DNA of 64,000 nucleotides from Roseburia sp. AM59-24XD (GCF_003478445.1 NZ_QUET01000019.1:18000-81999); one strand, 5' to 3'. Positions 27,282-36,548 are shown, counted from the first letter of the stretch. Numbers and translations are program-made. Notes: generated by a model from the letters alone, not told the origin.

Positions 27282-28002
27282 TGACGAAAAAGAGGATATC
27301 CGAATCTTAAACGATTATATGAAGCACTATGAAATGAACTATGATATAGAATTTGACATCACTTGTTTTTCTTCAGGAAATGACTTACTACAGACCATTA
27401 ACAAAACACCTTGTTTTCAAATCCTGTTTCTTGATGTCGAAATGCCCGGTCTTAGCGGTATTGAAACCGCCGCCAGAGTTCGTGAAATCGATATGGAAGA
27501 TGTGTGCATTATTTTTGTAAGCCACTATCCACAATATATGCAGGACAGCTTCAATGTACGGGCATTTTGGTATTTACAAAAGCCATTGACTTATCCGGAC
27601 ATTGTCATGATCCTAAATAAAATCTTACAATCCTACAGACAGTCACAGAGTAAAAAAATCATTGTTCCTGCCGGCGAAGAAAAAGAACTCGTAAATATAC
27701 AAAACATTCTATATATAAAAGCTGTAAAATACGAAAAAAACCGTCTGGATTTTGTTCTGACTGACCATACGATACAAAGTCATGGGACACTGCTCCAATG
27801 GAAACAGACGTTAAGTCCCCATGGCTTTGTTACGCCTTGTCGGGGGTTCTTAGTAAATATGGACTTTATTCACTATATTTGTGATACCAAACTGATTCTC
27901 ACCAACGGCACCGAACTGCCATTAAGCCGAAGACAAGCACGCGAGATTAGCGACCTATTTACAAAACATATGATAATATACGGAGGTAACCATGGTATTT
28001 GA
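27256..28002 (+). CDS. agrA: AgrA-type LytTR response regulator
   Basis: A 248-aa two-component regulator. The receiver has ICDDEKEDI and phosphoacceptor Asp60 in LFLDVEMPGLSG, and a conserved Lys in YLQKPL. The LytTR DNA-binding domain occupies about 135-245 (VPAGEEKELVNIQNILYIKA ... PCRGFLVNMDFI ... LSRRQAREI). The start at 27256 is 7 bases after AAAGGAG; the ATG two codons earlier is too close. It should bind the repeats at 26494-26606. It overlaps both agrB and agrC. Confidence 0.93.
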   Translation: MLLQVGICDDEKEDIRILNDYMKHYEMNYDIEFDITCFSSGNDLLQTINKTPCFQILFLDVEMPGLSGIETAARVREIDMEDVCIIFVSHYPQYMQDSFNVRAFWYLQKPLTYPDIVMILNKILQSYRQSQSKKIIVPAGEEKELVNIQNILYIKAVKYEKNRLDFVLTDHTIQSHGTLLQWKQTLSPHGFVTPCRGFLVNMDFIHYICDTKLILTNGTELPLSRRQAREISDLFTKHMIIYGGNHGI

Positions 28003-29320
28003 TATCATTTCATCTGTGATAGACATCGCTCTATTATATTTATATCTGAATTTATTTTTAAGCAGTCCTAAAAAACAGTTACCAAAATCCCTTGTTTTTT
28101 CCTGTTTCCTATTTGTCGAGATTATTTTATATAACGCGAACAGACTGCTTATATCGAACCAAACCATGGCGAAACCATTGCTTTTGATCACCATAGGATG
28201 TCTGACTACCGTTATTCTCACGTACCTCTATCCATATTGCACATTTCGTAATAGATTATTTGTCTCAGTCAGTTTTCAGTTGATTTGTGGTCTTGGGGGA
28301 AATGCTGACTTATTTTTTCTATCCATATGTTTCCCTCATACGGCAGCTTTAATCTCTGATATACAGCTCTCATTTATTTCACAATTTTGTATTTGGTTTT
28401 TTTGTTTTCTGTTTCGTCAATTATGGCATAAGAAATACAAAAGCCAAAGTGTTTCTTATAATCTGTTGATCATATTAACACCATTTTTATCCTTTATTAT
28501 TTTAATTGTCATAATACAATGTTTTTTATCTTCCGGAAATGCCATCGCAGATGCATATTATATCACCGTCCTGATCTGTTTATTATCCTTAAATATTGTA
28601 AATTATTATTTATTGGACAATGTAATACAAGTCGCCACATTAAAAGAAAAAGAGCGGGAGCTCTCCAAACAGGTAGATTTTCAAACAACAAAATATCAAC
28701 AGCTCTCATCCGCTTACCGTAATACGCGAAGTTTGTTGCACGATACAAAAAAACACTTTTTTTATATCCAAAACTGTATCGAAGCACAACATTATACAGA
28801 TGTAATCTCTTATATTCAAAACGCTCTTGACCATCTGGAGCAAAACTATAGCCGCATCAACACTGGCAACTTAGTGATTGATGCTTTTGTAAGCAATTAT
28901 ATGACGATTGCGCAGAATGAAAACATTCAGTTCGATACAAAGATACAGATCATCCCTTCCCGCATCCCGACAGACGATTATGATCTGTGTATTATCATTG
29001 GAAATTTGTTAGATAATAGTCTGAATGCAACCAGAGGAATCCCCTCTCCCCACCCCAGAAAAATATATACAGAACTTTTTACTACGAAATTGGAATTTAT
29101 TATTCATATCAAAAATACATGTCAACCAAAGCTGAAATCATCACCTGCCAGTCAAAGTACCCACGAACTTTATCATGGATATGGCCTTACCAATGTGAGA
29201 TCACTGGTCAAAAAATATGACGGAACGTATTCTTGCTTTACAAAAGATTATACATTTGAAACCATTATTGTAATTCCCATAAAATCATCTGACGCACTGC
29301 CGGTTTCAAACCATGTTTAA
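27992..29320 (+). CDS. agrC: AgrC-type autoinducer receptor histidine kinase
   Basis: A 442-aa membrane kinase. Residues 1-205 hold about six membrane segments that would form the peptide receptor; a helical linker precedes the phosphoacceptor His250 in RSLLHDTKKHFFYIQ, and a GHKL ATPase follows with the N box IIGNLLDNSLNATRG and a glycine motif in HGYGLTNVRSLVKKYDG. The HDxKxH arrangement is typical of AgrC/ComD-type kinases. GGAGGTAACC precedes the start, which overlaps agrA by 11 bases. Last plus-strand gene of the island. Confidence 0.92.
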   Translation: MVFDIISSVIDIALLYLYLNLFLSSPKKQLPKSLVFSCFLFVEIILYNANRLLISNQTMAKPLLLITIGCLTTVILTYLYPYCTFRNRLFVSVSFQLICGLGGNADLFFLSICFPHTAALISDIQLSFISQFCIWFFCFLFRQLWHKKYKSQSVSYNLLIILTPFLSFIILIVIIQCFLSSGNAIADAYYITVLICLLSLNIVNYYLLDNVIQVATLKEKERELSKQVDFQTTKYQQLSSAYRNTRSLLHDTKKHFFYIQNCIEAQHYTDVISYIQNALDHLEQNYSRINTGNLVIDAFVSNYMTIAQNENIQFDTKIQIIPSRIPTDDYDLCIIIGNLLDNSLNATRGIPSPHPRKIYTELFTTKLEFIIHIKNTCQPKLKSSPASQSTHELYHGYGLTNVRSLVKKYDGTYSCFTKDYTFETIIVIPIKSSDALPVSNHV

Positions 29321-29360
29321 AGCAAGATCCGGATCCACACCCTAAAATTGCAATTATCCC

Positions 29361-29423
29361 GGAATATAACAATATGGACTCGTCACCATTTCCGGTAACC
29401 GGGAGTCCATATTGTTATATTCC
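29361..29423. repeat. Perfect 21-bp inverted repeat between convergent agrC and nfnB
   Basis: Arms 29361-29381 and 29403-29423 are perfect complements of 21 bp around a 21-base loop. It lies between converging transcripts and could end both, though neither side has a T run. It also marks the right edge of the accessory island. Confidence 0.8.
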
Positions 29424-29468
29424 ATTTCAAGTAGATCAAAGCTTACTCAGCCACGGAACTATATTTCA

Positions 29469-30857
29469 TTATTTGCTCAGGAACTCATCAATTCCCTTTG
29501 CAGCTGCCTTACCGGCACCCATTGCAAGAATTACGGTTGCTGCACCTGTTACCGCATCACCACCGGCATATACGCCTTCCTTCGTGGTCTGACCGTTCTC
29601 CTCCTCTGCAATGATACATTTTCTCTTGTTGATCTCAAGCCCCTTTGTGGTAGAAGAGATCAGTGGATTCGGGCTGGTACCTAAGGACATGATAACCGTA
29701 TCTACATCCAGCGTAAATTCAGAACCTGCGATCTCAACCGGTCTTCTTCTTCCGGAATCATCCGGCTCTCCAAGCTCCATGCGGATACATGTCATGCCCT
29801 TAACACTTCCGTTCTCGTCAACAAGAATCTCGGTTGGATTGGTGAGGAGATCAAATACGATTCCCTCTTCCTTTGCATGATGTACTTCCTCGACTCTGGC
29901 AGGAAGCTCTTCCTCACTACGACGATATACGATATGAACCTCAGCGCCCAGACGAAGTGCTGTTCTTGCTGCATCCATTGCTACGTTACCACCACCAACG
30001 ACAGCAACCTTCTTGCCGGCAATAATCGGTGTATCATATTTATCATCAAATGCTTTCATCAGGTTACTTCTGGTCAGATACTCGTTTGCAGAGAATACTC
30101 CGTTGGCATTCTCACCCGGAATACCCATGAATCTAGGGAGTCCTGCTCCGGAACCAACAAATACCGCATCAAAGCCCTCGTCATTCAGAAGCTCATCAAT
30201 CGTTGTTGCCTTACCGATAACAACATTTGTCTCGATCTTTACGCCCAGAGCCTTTACATTCTCTACCTCAGCCGCTACGACACGATCTTTTGGCAGACGG
30301 AACTCAGGGATTCCGTAGGAAAGAACACCACCGGCCTTATGAAGTGCCTCAAAGATTGTTACATCGTAGCCAAGCTTTGCCAGATCACCGGCACAGGTAA
30401 GTCCTGCAGGACCGGAACCGATCACGGCAACCTTCTTGCCCTTCTTCTCGACAGCTGCTTCCGGCTTGATTCCCTGCTCTCTTGCAGTATCAGCCACATA
30501 ACGCTCCAGCTTACCGATGGATACGGCATCACCCTTGATGCCGCGTACACACTTAGACTCACACTGGCTCTCCTGTGGACATACACGACCACAGACAGCA
30601 GGGAGGGCGGAATATTTGCTGATCACCTTGTAAGCACCGGCAACATTATCCTCTCCAACTTCTTTGATGAATCCCGGAATGTCAATATTAACCGGACATC
30701 CCTGAACGCAGCGTGGATTCTTACACTGCAGGCAGCGTGTTGCCTCTGCCATTGCTTCTTCTTTGTTGTATCCCAGACAAACCTCATCGAAGTTTGTAGC
30801 ACGTACCTTTGGATCCTGCTCTCTGACAGGAATTCTCTTCATAACATCTACTTCCAT
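29469..30857 (-). CDS. nfnB: NfnB / glutamate synthase small-subunit-like flavoprotein
   Basis: A 462-aa iron-sulfur flavoprotein annotated in many clostridia as NADPH-dependent glutamate synthase (GltA). Next to an NfnA partner it is better read as the large subunit of NADH-dependent reduced ferredoxin:NADP oxidoreductase, which couples NADH and reduced ferredoxin to NADPH formation. Two cysteine sets bind 4Fe-4S clusters (CLQCKNPRCVQGCPVNIDIP; CGRVCPQESQCESKCVRG); FAD motif VIGSGPAGLTCAGDLAK and NADPH motif VVGGGNVAMDAARTALRLG follow. Start 30857 chosen for the TGAGGATAGAT site. No GltB is in the window. Confidence 0.9.
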   Translation of the reverse strand: MEVDVMKRIPVREQDPKVRATNFDEVCLGYNKEEAMAEATRCLQCKNPRCVQGCPVNIDIPGFIKEVGEDNVAGAYKVISKYSALPAVCGRVCPQESQCESKCVRGIKGDAVSIGKLERYVADTAREQGIKPEAAVEKKGKKVAVIGSGPAGLTCAGDLAKLGYDVTIFEALHKAGGVLSYGIPEFRLPKDRVVAAEVENVKALGVKIETNVVIGKATTIDELLNDEGFDAVFVGSGAGLPRFMGIPGENANGVFSANEYLTRSNLMKAFDDKYDTPIIAGKKVAVVGGGNVAMDAARTALRLGAEVHIVYRRSEEELPARVEEVHHAKEEGIVFDLLTNPTEILVDENGSVKGMTCIRMELGEPDDSGRRRPVEIAGSEFTLDVDTVIMSLGTSPNPLISSTTKGLEINKRKCIIAEEENGQTTKEGVYAGGDAVTGAATVILAMGAGKAAAKGIDEFLSK

Positions 30858-30947
30858 ATCTATCCTCATTTCTGCATGCGATTTTCATTGTTCCTATTGA
30901 TGTATATGCCTGAAACAGCACATTCACTGTTCCTGATGCACAAAACA

Positions 30948-31826
30948 TTAGTGGCACTGGCCACATCCGCCGTGATGGGTCTCTCCCTCTTCAAAACGAA
31001 GCTTTGCACGACCTTCCTCTGTCTTGTACATTATCTGACGCTTCATTGCCTGATCAAAGTCTACCAGATGACCGTCAAACTCAGGACCGTCTACACAGGC
31101 AAACTTAATCTCATCGCCAACCTTCAGACGGCATGCGCCACACATACCGGTTCCGTCTACCATGATCGGATTCATGCTGACGATTGTCGGAATATTCATT
31201 TCCTTTGTCAGCAGGCAGACAAATTTCATCATGATCATTGGTCCGATCGCAACCACTCTTGTATAGCTCTTGCCCTGTGCATAAAGATCCTTGATCTTGT
31301 CACAGCCATTTCCCTTGAACTCATAAGAGCCATCATCTGTTGCAATATAAAGGTTTGCTGCCACTTTGCGCATCTCATCCTCAAGAATCAGGATATCCTT
31401 TGTTCTTGCACCAATGATAACATCAACGTCAACACCATGCTCCTTCATCCACTTAACCTGTGGATAAACAGGTGCGGTACCAACACCGCCACATACGAAA
31501 AGGATCTTCTCCTTCTTTAACTCTTCGATCGGCATCTCGATCAGCTCGGAAGGACATCCCAAAGGTCCAACAAAGTCCTCAAAGCTCTCTCCGACCTCAT
31601 ACTCTGCCATTTCCATTGTAGAAGCTCCTACCGTCTGAAAAACGATGGTAACTGTCCCTTTCTCTCTGTCATAATCGCAGACAGTCAGTGGAATACGCTC
31701 TCCTTCCTCATCCATTTTTACGATGACAAACTGTCCGGGCTGGCAGTGTTTTGCCACTCTGGGTGCCTCAATATCCATGAGCCAGATATTGTTGGCAAGA
31801 TACTCTTTTTTAACAATCTTAAACAT
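30948..31826 (-). CDS. nfnA: NfnA: FAD/NAD-binding subunit with 2Fe-2S centre
   Basis: A 292-aa ferredoxin-NADP reductase-like protein (sulfide/dihydroorotate dehydrogenase-like family). FAD-binding beta barrel at 1-95 (RIPLTVCDYDREKGTVTIVFQ), NAD-binding fold starting ILFVCGGVGTAPVYPQVKW, and a 2Fe-2S cluster formed by Cys in GTGMCGACRLKVGDEIKFACVDG. It is the small subunit of the electron-bifurcating Nfn complex with the downstream gene. An unusual His/Cys-rich tail, HHGGCGQCH, ends the protein. GGAGG upstream of the start. Confidence 0.92.
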   Translation of the reverse strand: MFKIVKKEYLANNIWLMDIEAPRVAKHCQPGQFVIVKMDEEGERIPLTVCDYDREKGTVTIVFQTVGASTMEMAEYEVGESFEDFVGPLGCPSELIEMPIEELKKEKILFVCGGVGTAPVYPQVKWMKEHGVDVDVIIGARTKDILILEDEMRKVAANLYIATDDGSYEFKGNGCDKIKDLYAQGKSYTRVVAIGPMIMMKFVCLLTKEMNIPTIVSMNPIMVDGTGMCGACRLKVGDEIKFACVDGPEFDGHLVDFDQAMKRQIMYKTEEGRAKLRFEEGETHHGGCGQCH

Positions 31827-31887
31827 AATGAGCCTCCATTTTCTTGTGTGATAACAGCTTTTTCCTTAAAAAAGCTAATTTATTTCA

Positions 31888-32385
31888 TCAGCATTTCCCG
31901 ATAGAAAAAACTGATAAATCCTTGCATGTTGATAAAAAACTGTTGGAATACCGGTGATCATCGCTGACATTATCGCCAAACCATTCCGGTGGTTCAAACC
32001 TCTGTGCATCCTCCTGATCAACAAACTCAACCTCAATAAAGACGAGTCCCTCCAATACTCCATGAAAGATATCAAGCTCTCCGGTATGTCCGTCCGGCAG
32101 CGGGATGATATAGCGGTCCTTAATAATCAGACTGCCATCCACCTTTCTGCGAAGATGCTCATAACCATCCTTATGAAGTGGTGCCTCAATCTCCTGATTG
32201 ACACGAACCCCCTCCTGTCCTTCAAGCCCGATGCGAGACTTGTAGGTTAAAATATACCGGTCATTGCTCTTTCGGATACGGAGCACGGGATCTGTGCAGA
32301 GATACCCCTGTTCCATATGCTTCACGGAATACTGTGTGAGGTTCTCCGGAAGCTTTCGTACCAGAAACTTTTTCTCAATTTCCAT
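31888..32385 (-). CDS. CYTH-domain phosphohydrolase
   Basis: A 165-aa triphosphate tunnel protein. The N-terminal EIEKKFLVRKLP is the CYTH signature (ExExK-like) and the tunnel residues follow in VLRIRKSNDRYILTYKSR, QEIEAPLH, ELDIFHGVLEGLVFIEVEF and HRYSNSFLS. Family members hydrolyse inorganic triphosphate or thiamine triphosphate; the substrate here cannot be told. It has no CHAD partner. GGAGAG upstream. Confidence 0.9.
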   Translation of the reverse strand: MEIEKKFLVRKLPENLTQYSVKHMEQGYLCTDPVLRIRKSNDRYILTYKSRIGLEGQEGVRVNQEIEAPLHKDGYEHLRRKVDGSLIIKDRYIIPLPDGHTGELDIFHGVLEGLVFIEVEFVDQEDAQRFEPPEWFGDNVSDDHRYSNSFLSTCKDLSVFSIGKC

Positions 32386-32408
32386 ATATGCTCTCCAAAC
32401 TCTGATAA

Positions 32409-32582
32409 CTACAGTGCCTTCTCGGCTGCAGCCTTGGCATTCTTAGACTTGCGCCAACGGATTCCTAACAGGATCGCTGCATACGCAACAGCCGCACTGA
32501 CCAGTGCCTTGATCAGATACCAAAGAAATGCTCCTCCAAAGGTGAGATCAGCAATCGACTTTGCTAAAAGTACAGGAACCAT
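32409..32582 (-). CDS. Small membrane protein at the end of the his operon
   Basis: A 57-aa open frame with a strong ribosome site (GAAAGGAGG, 7 bases before ATG). It reads MVPVLLAKSIADLTFGG, then two hydrophobic stretches (FLWYLIKALVSAAVAYAAIL) and a basic tail (RWRKSKNAKAAAEKAL). Probably one or two membrane passes with the tail inside. No family recognised. It lies 26 bases after hisIE. Confidence 0.7.
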   Translation of the reverse strand: MVPVLLAKSIADLTFGGAFLWYLIKALVSAAVAYAAILLGIRWRKSKNAKAAAEKAL

Positions 32583-32608
32583 ATCAATTCCTCCTTTCCA
32601 TAGATCAA

Positions 32609-33871
32609 TTAACGTCTGTTCACTAACTCCTTCATAACATCATTCCAATCCAGACCGCATTCTACCATCAATACCATGGTGTGATACAGCAGGTCTGCAA
32701 TCTCGTATTTTAACTCCTCCGCATCCGGATTCTTCGCGGCGATCACCATCTCGGTCGCCTCTTCTCCGCATTTCTTGAGGATCTTGTCAATTCCCTTGTC
32801 AAAAAGATAATTAGTATAAGAGCCTTCCTTCGGATGCTCCTTCCTGCCGCGGATCACATCGTAATCCTCGGTAAGCACCGTCAATGGATTGGTATCCACA
32901 TAATCCCTGCTGGCAAGCTCTGTAAAGAAGCAGCTTCTGTTGCCGGTATGGCAGGCTGCCCCAATCTGACGCACCTTTGCAAGGATCGTATCATTATCGC
33001 AGTCGATCATAAGCTTTTTGACATACTGATAATGTCCGGAGGTGTCTCCCTTGCACCACAGCTCCTGACGGCTGCGGCTGTAATAAGTCATCTTTCCGGT
33101 CTCCAGTGTATGGCGGAAGGATTCTTCATTCATATAGGCTACCATCAGTACCTCATTGGTACGATAGTCCTGAACCACTGCCGGGATCAGTCCGTTATCC
33201 ATCAGCTTGAAATCGGCAAAATCAACCGCAGACTCAAAAACTGCCACATCGATCCCATTCTCCTTCAGGCTTCGTTTCGCTTTATAGATATCTTTTTCTT
33301 CGAAGTAATTCGTGGATACTCCCAGAACCTTGTCAAGCCCCATCAGCTCTGCAAGGTCATTTCGGATCAATCCATCGCGGATCAGCACCTCTGCCTTACA
33401 GCCGGACACTGCCTGAATAAGCTTCTCGGTCACATCCACATGCTTGAGGATCACCATGCCAAAGCCCATATCATAATACTGATTCAGCTGCTCTGCCGTA
33501 TGCGGATCTCTCTGCATATCGATCTCAATCGCAAGCTTATCCTTGTCAAAGCGCGCCAGGATCTCCGTAAGCTCCTTCTCCACCGGAAGTACCGCCCTGC
33601 GCATAACAATGCGGGATGCACCGGTATAAAGAGCCTTCTTGGCATCCTCAAATCGGTTCACATGAACCCCCGCCATAAACGGAATGTCAATGTCCTTCTC
33701 AATCTCTCTCAGTGTGTGTAGAAACTCCTCATGGGATGCTTCATCGCCGGTAAAATTATACAAATAAAGACTGTCTGCTCCCTCGCAGCAATACCGGTCA
33801 GCCAGTGTGACAATGCTTGAGGAAAGCTCATTCTCTCCGTTGATAAATGGTATTATCTTCTTCTGACTCAT
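32609..33871 (-). CDS. hisIE: HisI-HisE bifunctional enzyme with HisA/HisF-like N-terminal domain
   Basis: A 420-aa protein in histidine synthesis. Residues 215-310 are phosphoribosyl-AMP cyclohydrolase ([47 protein letters not shown] with zinc cysteines); residues 320-420 are phosphoribosyl-ATP pyrophosphatase ([24 protein letters not shown] start, [22 protein letters not shown]). Residues 1-205 resemble a (beta-alpha) barrel of the HisA/HisF type ([28 protein letters not shown]) but lack several canonical glycine phosphate-binding motifs. Whether the barrel is active is unknown. hisA, hisF and hisH are absent from this window. Confidence 0.92.
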   Translation of the reverse strand: MSQKKIIPFINGENELSSSIVTLADRYCCEGADSLYLYNFTGDEASHEEFLHTLREIEKDIDIPFMAGVHVNRFEDAKKALYTGASRIVMRRAVLPVEKELTEILARFDKDKLAIEIDMQRDPHTAEQLNQYYDMGFGMVILKHVDVTEKLIQAVSGCKAEVLIRDGLIRNDLAELMGLDKVLGVSTNYFEEKDIYKAKRSLKENGIDVAVFESAVDFADFKLMDNGLIPAVVQDYRTNEVLMVAYMNEESFRHTLETGKMTYYSRSRQELWCKGDTSGHYQYVKKLMIDCDNDTILAKVRQIGAACHTGNRSCFFTELASRDYVDTNPLTVLTEDYDVIRGRKEHPKEGSYTNYLFDKGIDKILKKCGEEATEMVIAAKNPDAEELKYEIADLLYHTMVLMVECGLDWNDVMKELVNRR

Positions 33872-33900
33872 AAATTAAACGCCTTTCTCTGCTTAAAATC

Positions 33901-34491
33901 CTATAAACTTCCCTTGGTGGAAAGTACCTCCTGTATCCTGTCATCATATTGGACTGCCTTGTCAAGTGCCTTTGCAAATGCCTTGAAGGCTGCCTCAATG
34001 ATATGATGATTATTCTCTCCGTCTAACATTTTAAGATGCAGGTTCATCTCAGCACCATAGCTGACCGCATAGAAAAACTCATGCACCATCTCCGTATCAA
34101 AATCGCCGACCTTCGGAACGGTCAGAGGCATATAAAACTTCAGATAAGGTCTGCCGGACAGATCCAGTGCACAAAGCATCAGGGTTTCGTCCATCGGCAG
34201 CATGCAGTCACCAAACCGGCGGATGCCCTTCTTATCTCCGACCGCCTGCCGGATCGCCTGTCCCAGCACAATGCCGGTATCCTCGATCGTATGATGGGAA
34301 TCCACCTCAAGATCGCCCTTCACATCTACCGTCAGATCAAACAGACCATGTCTTGCAAAGCTGTTGAGCATATGATCAAAAAATCCAATGCCCGTGTGGA
34401 TGTCTGCCTTTCCGGTTCCATCCAGATCGATCGCAATATGAACATTTGTCTCACCGGTCACCCGGCTGATATCCGCTTTTCTCTCCTGCAC
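33901..34491 (-). CDS. hisB: Imidazoleglycerol-phosphate dehydratase
   Basis: A 196-aa monofunctional HisB that dehydrates imidazole glycerol phosphate (sixth step). Metal-binding histidines are in [29 protein letters not shown], and [17 protein letters not shown] with [14 protein letters not shown]. It starts at GTG with GGAGGCGG upstream. A promoter at 34535-34563 may give hisB and hisIE transcription independent of hisD. Confidence 0.97.
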   Translation of the reverse strand: MQERKADISRVTGETNVHIAIDLDGTGKADIHTGIGFFDHMLNSFARHGLFDLTVDVKGDLEVDSHHTIEDTGIVLGQAIRQAVGDKKGIRRFGDCMLPMDETLMLCALDLSGRPYLKFYMPLTVPKVGDFDTEMVHEFFYAVSYGAEMNLHLKMLDGENNHHIIEAAFKAFAKALDKAVQYDDRIQEVLSTKGSL

Positions 34492-34534
34492 TTTTCCGCC
34501 TCCTTATGTCCCTCCCGGACACTTGTTGAAAATA

Positions 34535-34563
34535 ATTATACACTAACGCTTTCAATTGCGCAA
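34535..34563 (-). promoter_or_regulatory. Candidate internal promoter before hisB
   Basis: On the minus strand TTGCGC (34563-34558), 17-bp spacer, TATAAT (34540-34535). The -35 matches three of six positions at its strongest end; the -10 is perfect. Confidence 0.5.
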
Positions 34564-34565
34564 CG

Positions 34566-35861
34566 TTACTTTTCCTCGAACCGCACGGCAATCGAGTTGG
34601 CATGAGCAGTCAGCTTCTCCGCCTTTGCAAACTTCTCGATATCCTCATGAACAAGTGCTAATGCTTCCTCCGAGTAAGAAATGATGCTTGATTTCTTGAC
34701 GAAATCATCCACGGAAAGCGGTGAAAAGAACTTCGCGGTTCCGTTGGTTGGTAATATATGGTTTGGTCCTGCAAAGTAATCACCGAGTGGCTCACTGCTG
34801 TACTCACCGAGGAAGATTGCTCCTGCATTACGGATCCTTGTCATCGTGTCGAACGGATTGGCTGTCATGATCTCCAGATGCTCGGATGCGATCTCGTTTG
34901 CCGTATCAACGGCATCCTGCATGTTGTCTGCAACCAGAATATATCCATAGGAATCTAACGACTTCCGGATGATCTCCTTGCGGGAAAGCTGTGCCACAAA
35001 ACCGTCAACTTCCTCAGATACTTTCTTAGCAAGTTCCATGCTTGTTGTGATCAGGATCGCACTGGCAAGCTCATCATGCTCTGCCTGTGATAAAAGATCG
35101 GCTGCCACATATCTCGGGTTCGCAGTCTCATCTGCCAGCACAAGGATCTCACTTGGTCCTGCAATAGAATCAATGCTGACATAACCGTATACGGTTCTCT
35201 TGGCAAGTGCCACAAAGATATTGCCCGGTCCGACGATCTTATCGACCTTCTGAATGCTCTCAGTGCCATAAGCAAGTGCTGCGATCGCCTGCGCACCGCC
35301 GACCTTGTAGATCTCATCTACGCCGGCTTCATTTGCGGCAACTAATGTTACCGGATATACCTTTCCATCCTTTCCCGGAGGTGTTGTCATCACAATGCGG
35401 TCTACACCGGCAACCTTTGCCGGCATTACATTCATCAGTACAGAGGAAGGATACACTGCCTTTCCACCCGGCACATAGACACCGACTCTCTCAAGCGGTG
35501 TGATCTTCTGACCAAGCAAAGTACCGTCCGGCTTGCTGTCAAACCAGCTGTAGCGAACCTGCTTCTCATGGTAGGAACGGATGTTGACAAGTGCCTTGCG
35601 GATCACATCGATCAGCTCTTCATCCACCTGTGTGTAAGCCTCCTCAATCTCCTCCTTTGTAACACGGATCGTCTCCGGTGTGATCTTCACTCCGTCAAAT
35701 TTCTCTGTGTACTCAAAAAGCGCTGCGTCCTTTTTTACTTTTACGGCGTTTAATATTTCGTCTACCGCATCCTGATATTTACCGTACTGATTCGGACTTC
35801 TTTTCAGCATGTTTTCCAAAATATTGTTTTTCTCTTTTTCTGTCAGTGTAACGATCCGCAT
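34566..35861 (-). CDS. hisD: Histidinol dehydrogenase
   Basis: A 431-aa zinc enzyme that carries out the last two oxidations to histidine. Conserved blocks: YVPGGKAVYPSSVLMNVMPAK, DKIVGPGNIFVALAKR, DLLSQAEHDELASAIL with zinc-binding Gln/His, NEIASEHLEIMT and GPNHILPTNGTAKFFSPLSVDDFVKK. Full length. AAGGAGG upstream. Between hisG and hisB. Confidence 0.97.
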   Translation of the reverse strand: MRIVTLTEKEKNNILENMLKRSPNQYGKYQDAVDEILNAVKVKKDAALFEYTEKFDGVKITPETIRVTKEEIEEAYTQVDEELIDVIRKALVNIRSYHEKQVRYSWFDSKPDGTLLGQKITPLERVGVYVPGGKAVYPSSVLMNVMPAKVAGVDRIVMTTPPGKDGKVYPVTLVAANEAGVDEIYKVGGAQAIAALAYGTESIQKVDKIVGPGNIFVALAKRTVYGYVSIDSIAGPSEILVLADETANPRYVAADLLSQAEHDELASAILITTSMELAKKVSEEVDGFVAQLSRKEIIRKSLDSYGYILVADNMQDAVDTANEIASEHLEIMTANPFDTMTRIRNAGAIFLGEYSSEPLGDYFAGPNHILPTNGTAKFFSPLSVDDFVKKSSIISYSEEALALVHEDIEKFAKAEKLTAHANSIAVRFEEK

Positions 35862-35897
35862 AGTTTCTTCCTCCTTGTATCGTTGTCATAAATTTGA

Positions 35898-36548
35898 TTA
35901 TTCCTGATTGGCTGAAACGATCTTTTTGAGATCCTTTACAAGCTTCGTGATCCGCTCATGCTCCATCTTCATGCTCACCTCGTTGACTACGACACGGGCT
36001 GACAAAGGACAGATCTCCTCAAGCACCTTGAGACCGTTTTCCTTCAGAGTTGAGCCTGTCTCGACAATATCCACGATCACCTCAGACAGACCAACGATCG
36101 GGGCAAGCTCGACCGAACCGTTCAGCTTGATGATCTCTACCGTCTGATGCTTTGTATTATAGAAGTAGTCCTTTGCGATCCGTGGATACTTGCTTGCCAC
36201 ACGGATCAAAGAACCATCGTTTAACTTCTCTCTGGCACTCTCCGGACCTGCCACGCACATCCGGCACTTGCCAACATTCAGATCAAGCACCTCATAAAGC
36301 TTGCGTCCTGCCTCCAGAATCGTATCCTTTCCGACCACGCCGATATCTGCCGCTCCCATCTCCACATAGGTCGGCACGTCTGTTGCCTTGGAAAGGAAGA
36401 AGCGGTAACCTAACTCCTCATTTACAAAAATAAGTTTTCTTGTCTTCTCGTCCTTCATCTCCTCGCAGGTGATCCCGATCTGCTCTAAAAGACTTAATGT
36501 GTGCTTTGCCAGTCGTCCCTTTGCAAGGGCAAATGTAATATATCTCAT
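35898..36548 (-). CDS. hisG: ATP phosphoribosyltransferase, short form
   Basis: A 216-aa catalytic subunit of the first step of histidine synthesis. Signatures: ITFALAKGRLAKHTLSLLEQ, GAADIGVVGKDTILE and VDIVETGSTLKENGL (PRPP-binding). The length shows the short HisG type, which lacks the C-terminal feedback domain and needs HisZ, encoded just upstream. Confidence 0.96.
   Translation of the reverse strand: MRYITFALAKGRLAKHTLSLLEQIGITCEEMKDEKTRKLIFVNEELGYRFFLSKATDVPTYVEMGAADIGVVGKDTILEAGRKLYEVLDLNVGKCRMCVAGPESAREKLNDGSLIRVASKYPRIAKDYFYNTKHQTVEIIKLNGSVELAPIVGLSEVIVDIVETGSTLKENGLKVLEEICPLSARVVVNEVSMKMEHERITKLVKDLKKIVSANQE

Noticed and set aside
29469..30857. Glutamate synthase small subunit in the strict sense
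   Set aside because: There is no large subunit nearby, and the adjacent FAD/2Fe-2S partner matches the Nfn pair better.
29877..31520. 547-residue open frame on the plus strand
   Set aside because: It is antisense to nfnB and nfnA, whose motifs are unmistakable; it has no ribosome site and its product is Cys/His/Leu-rich noise.
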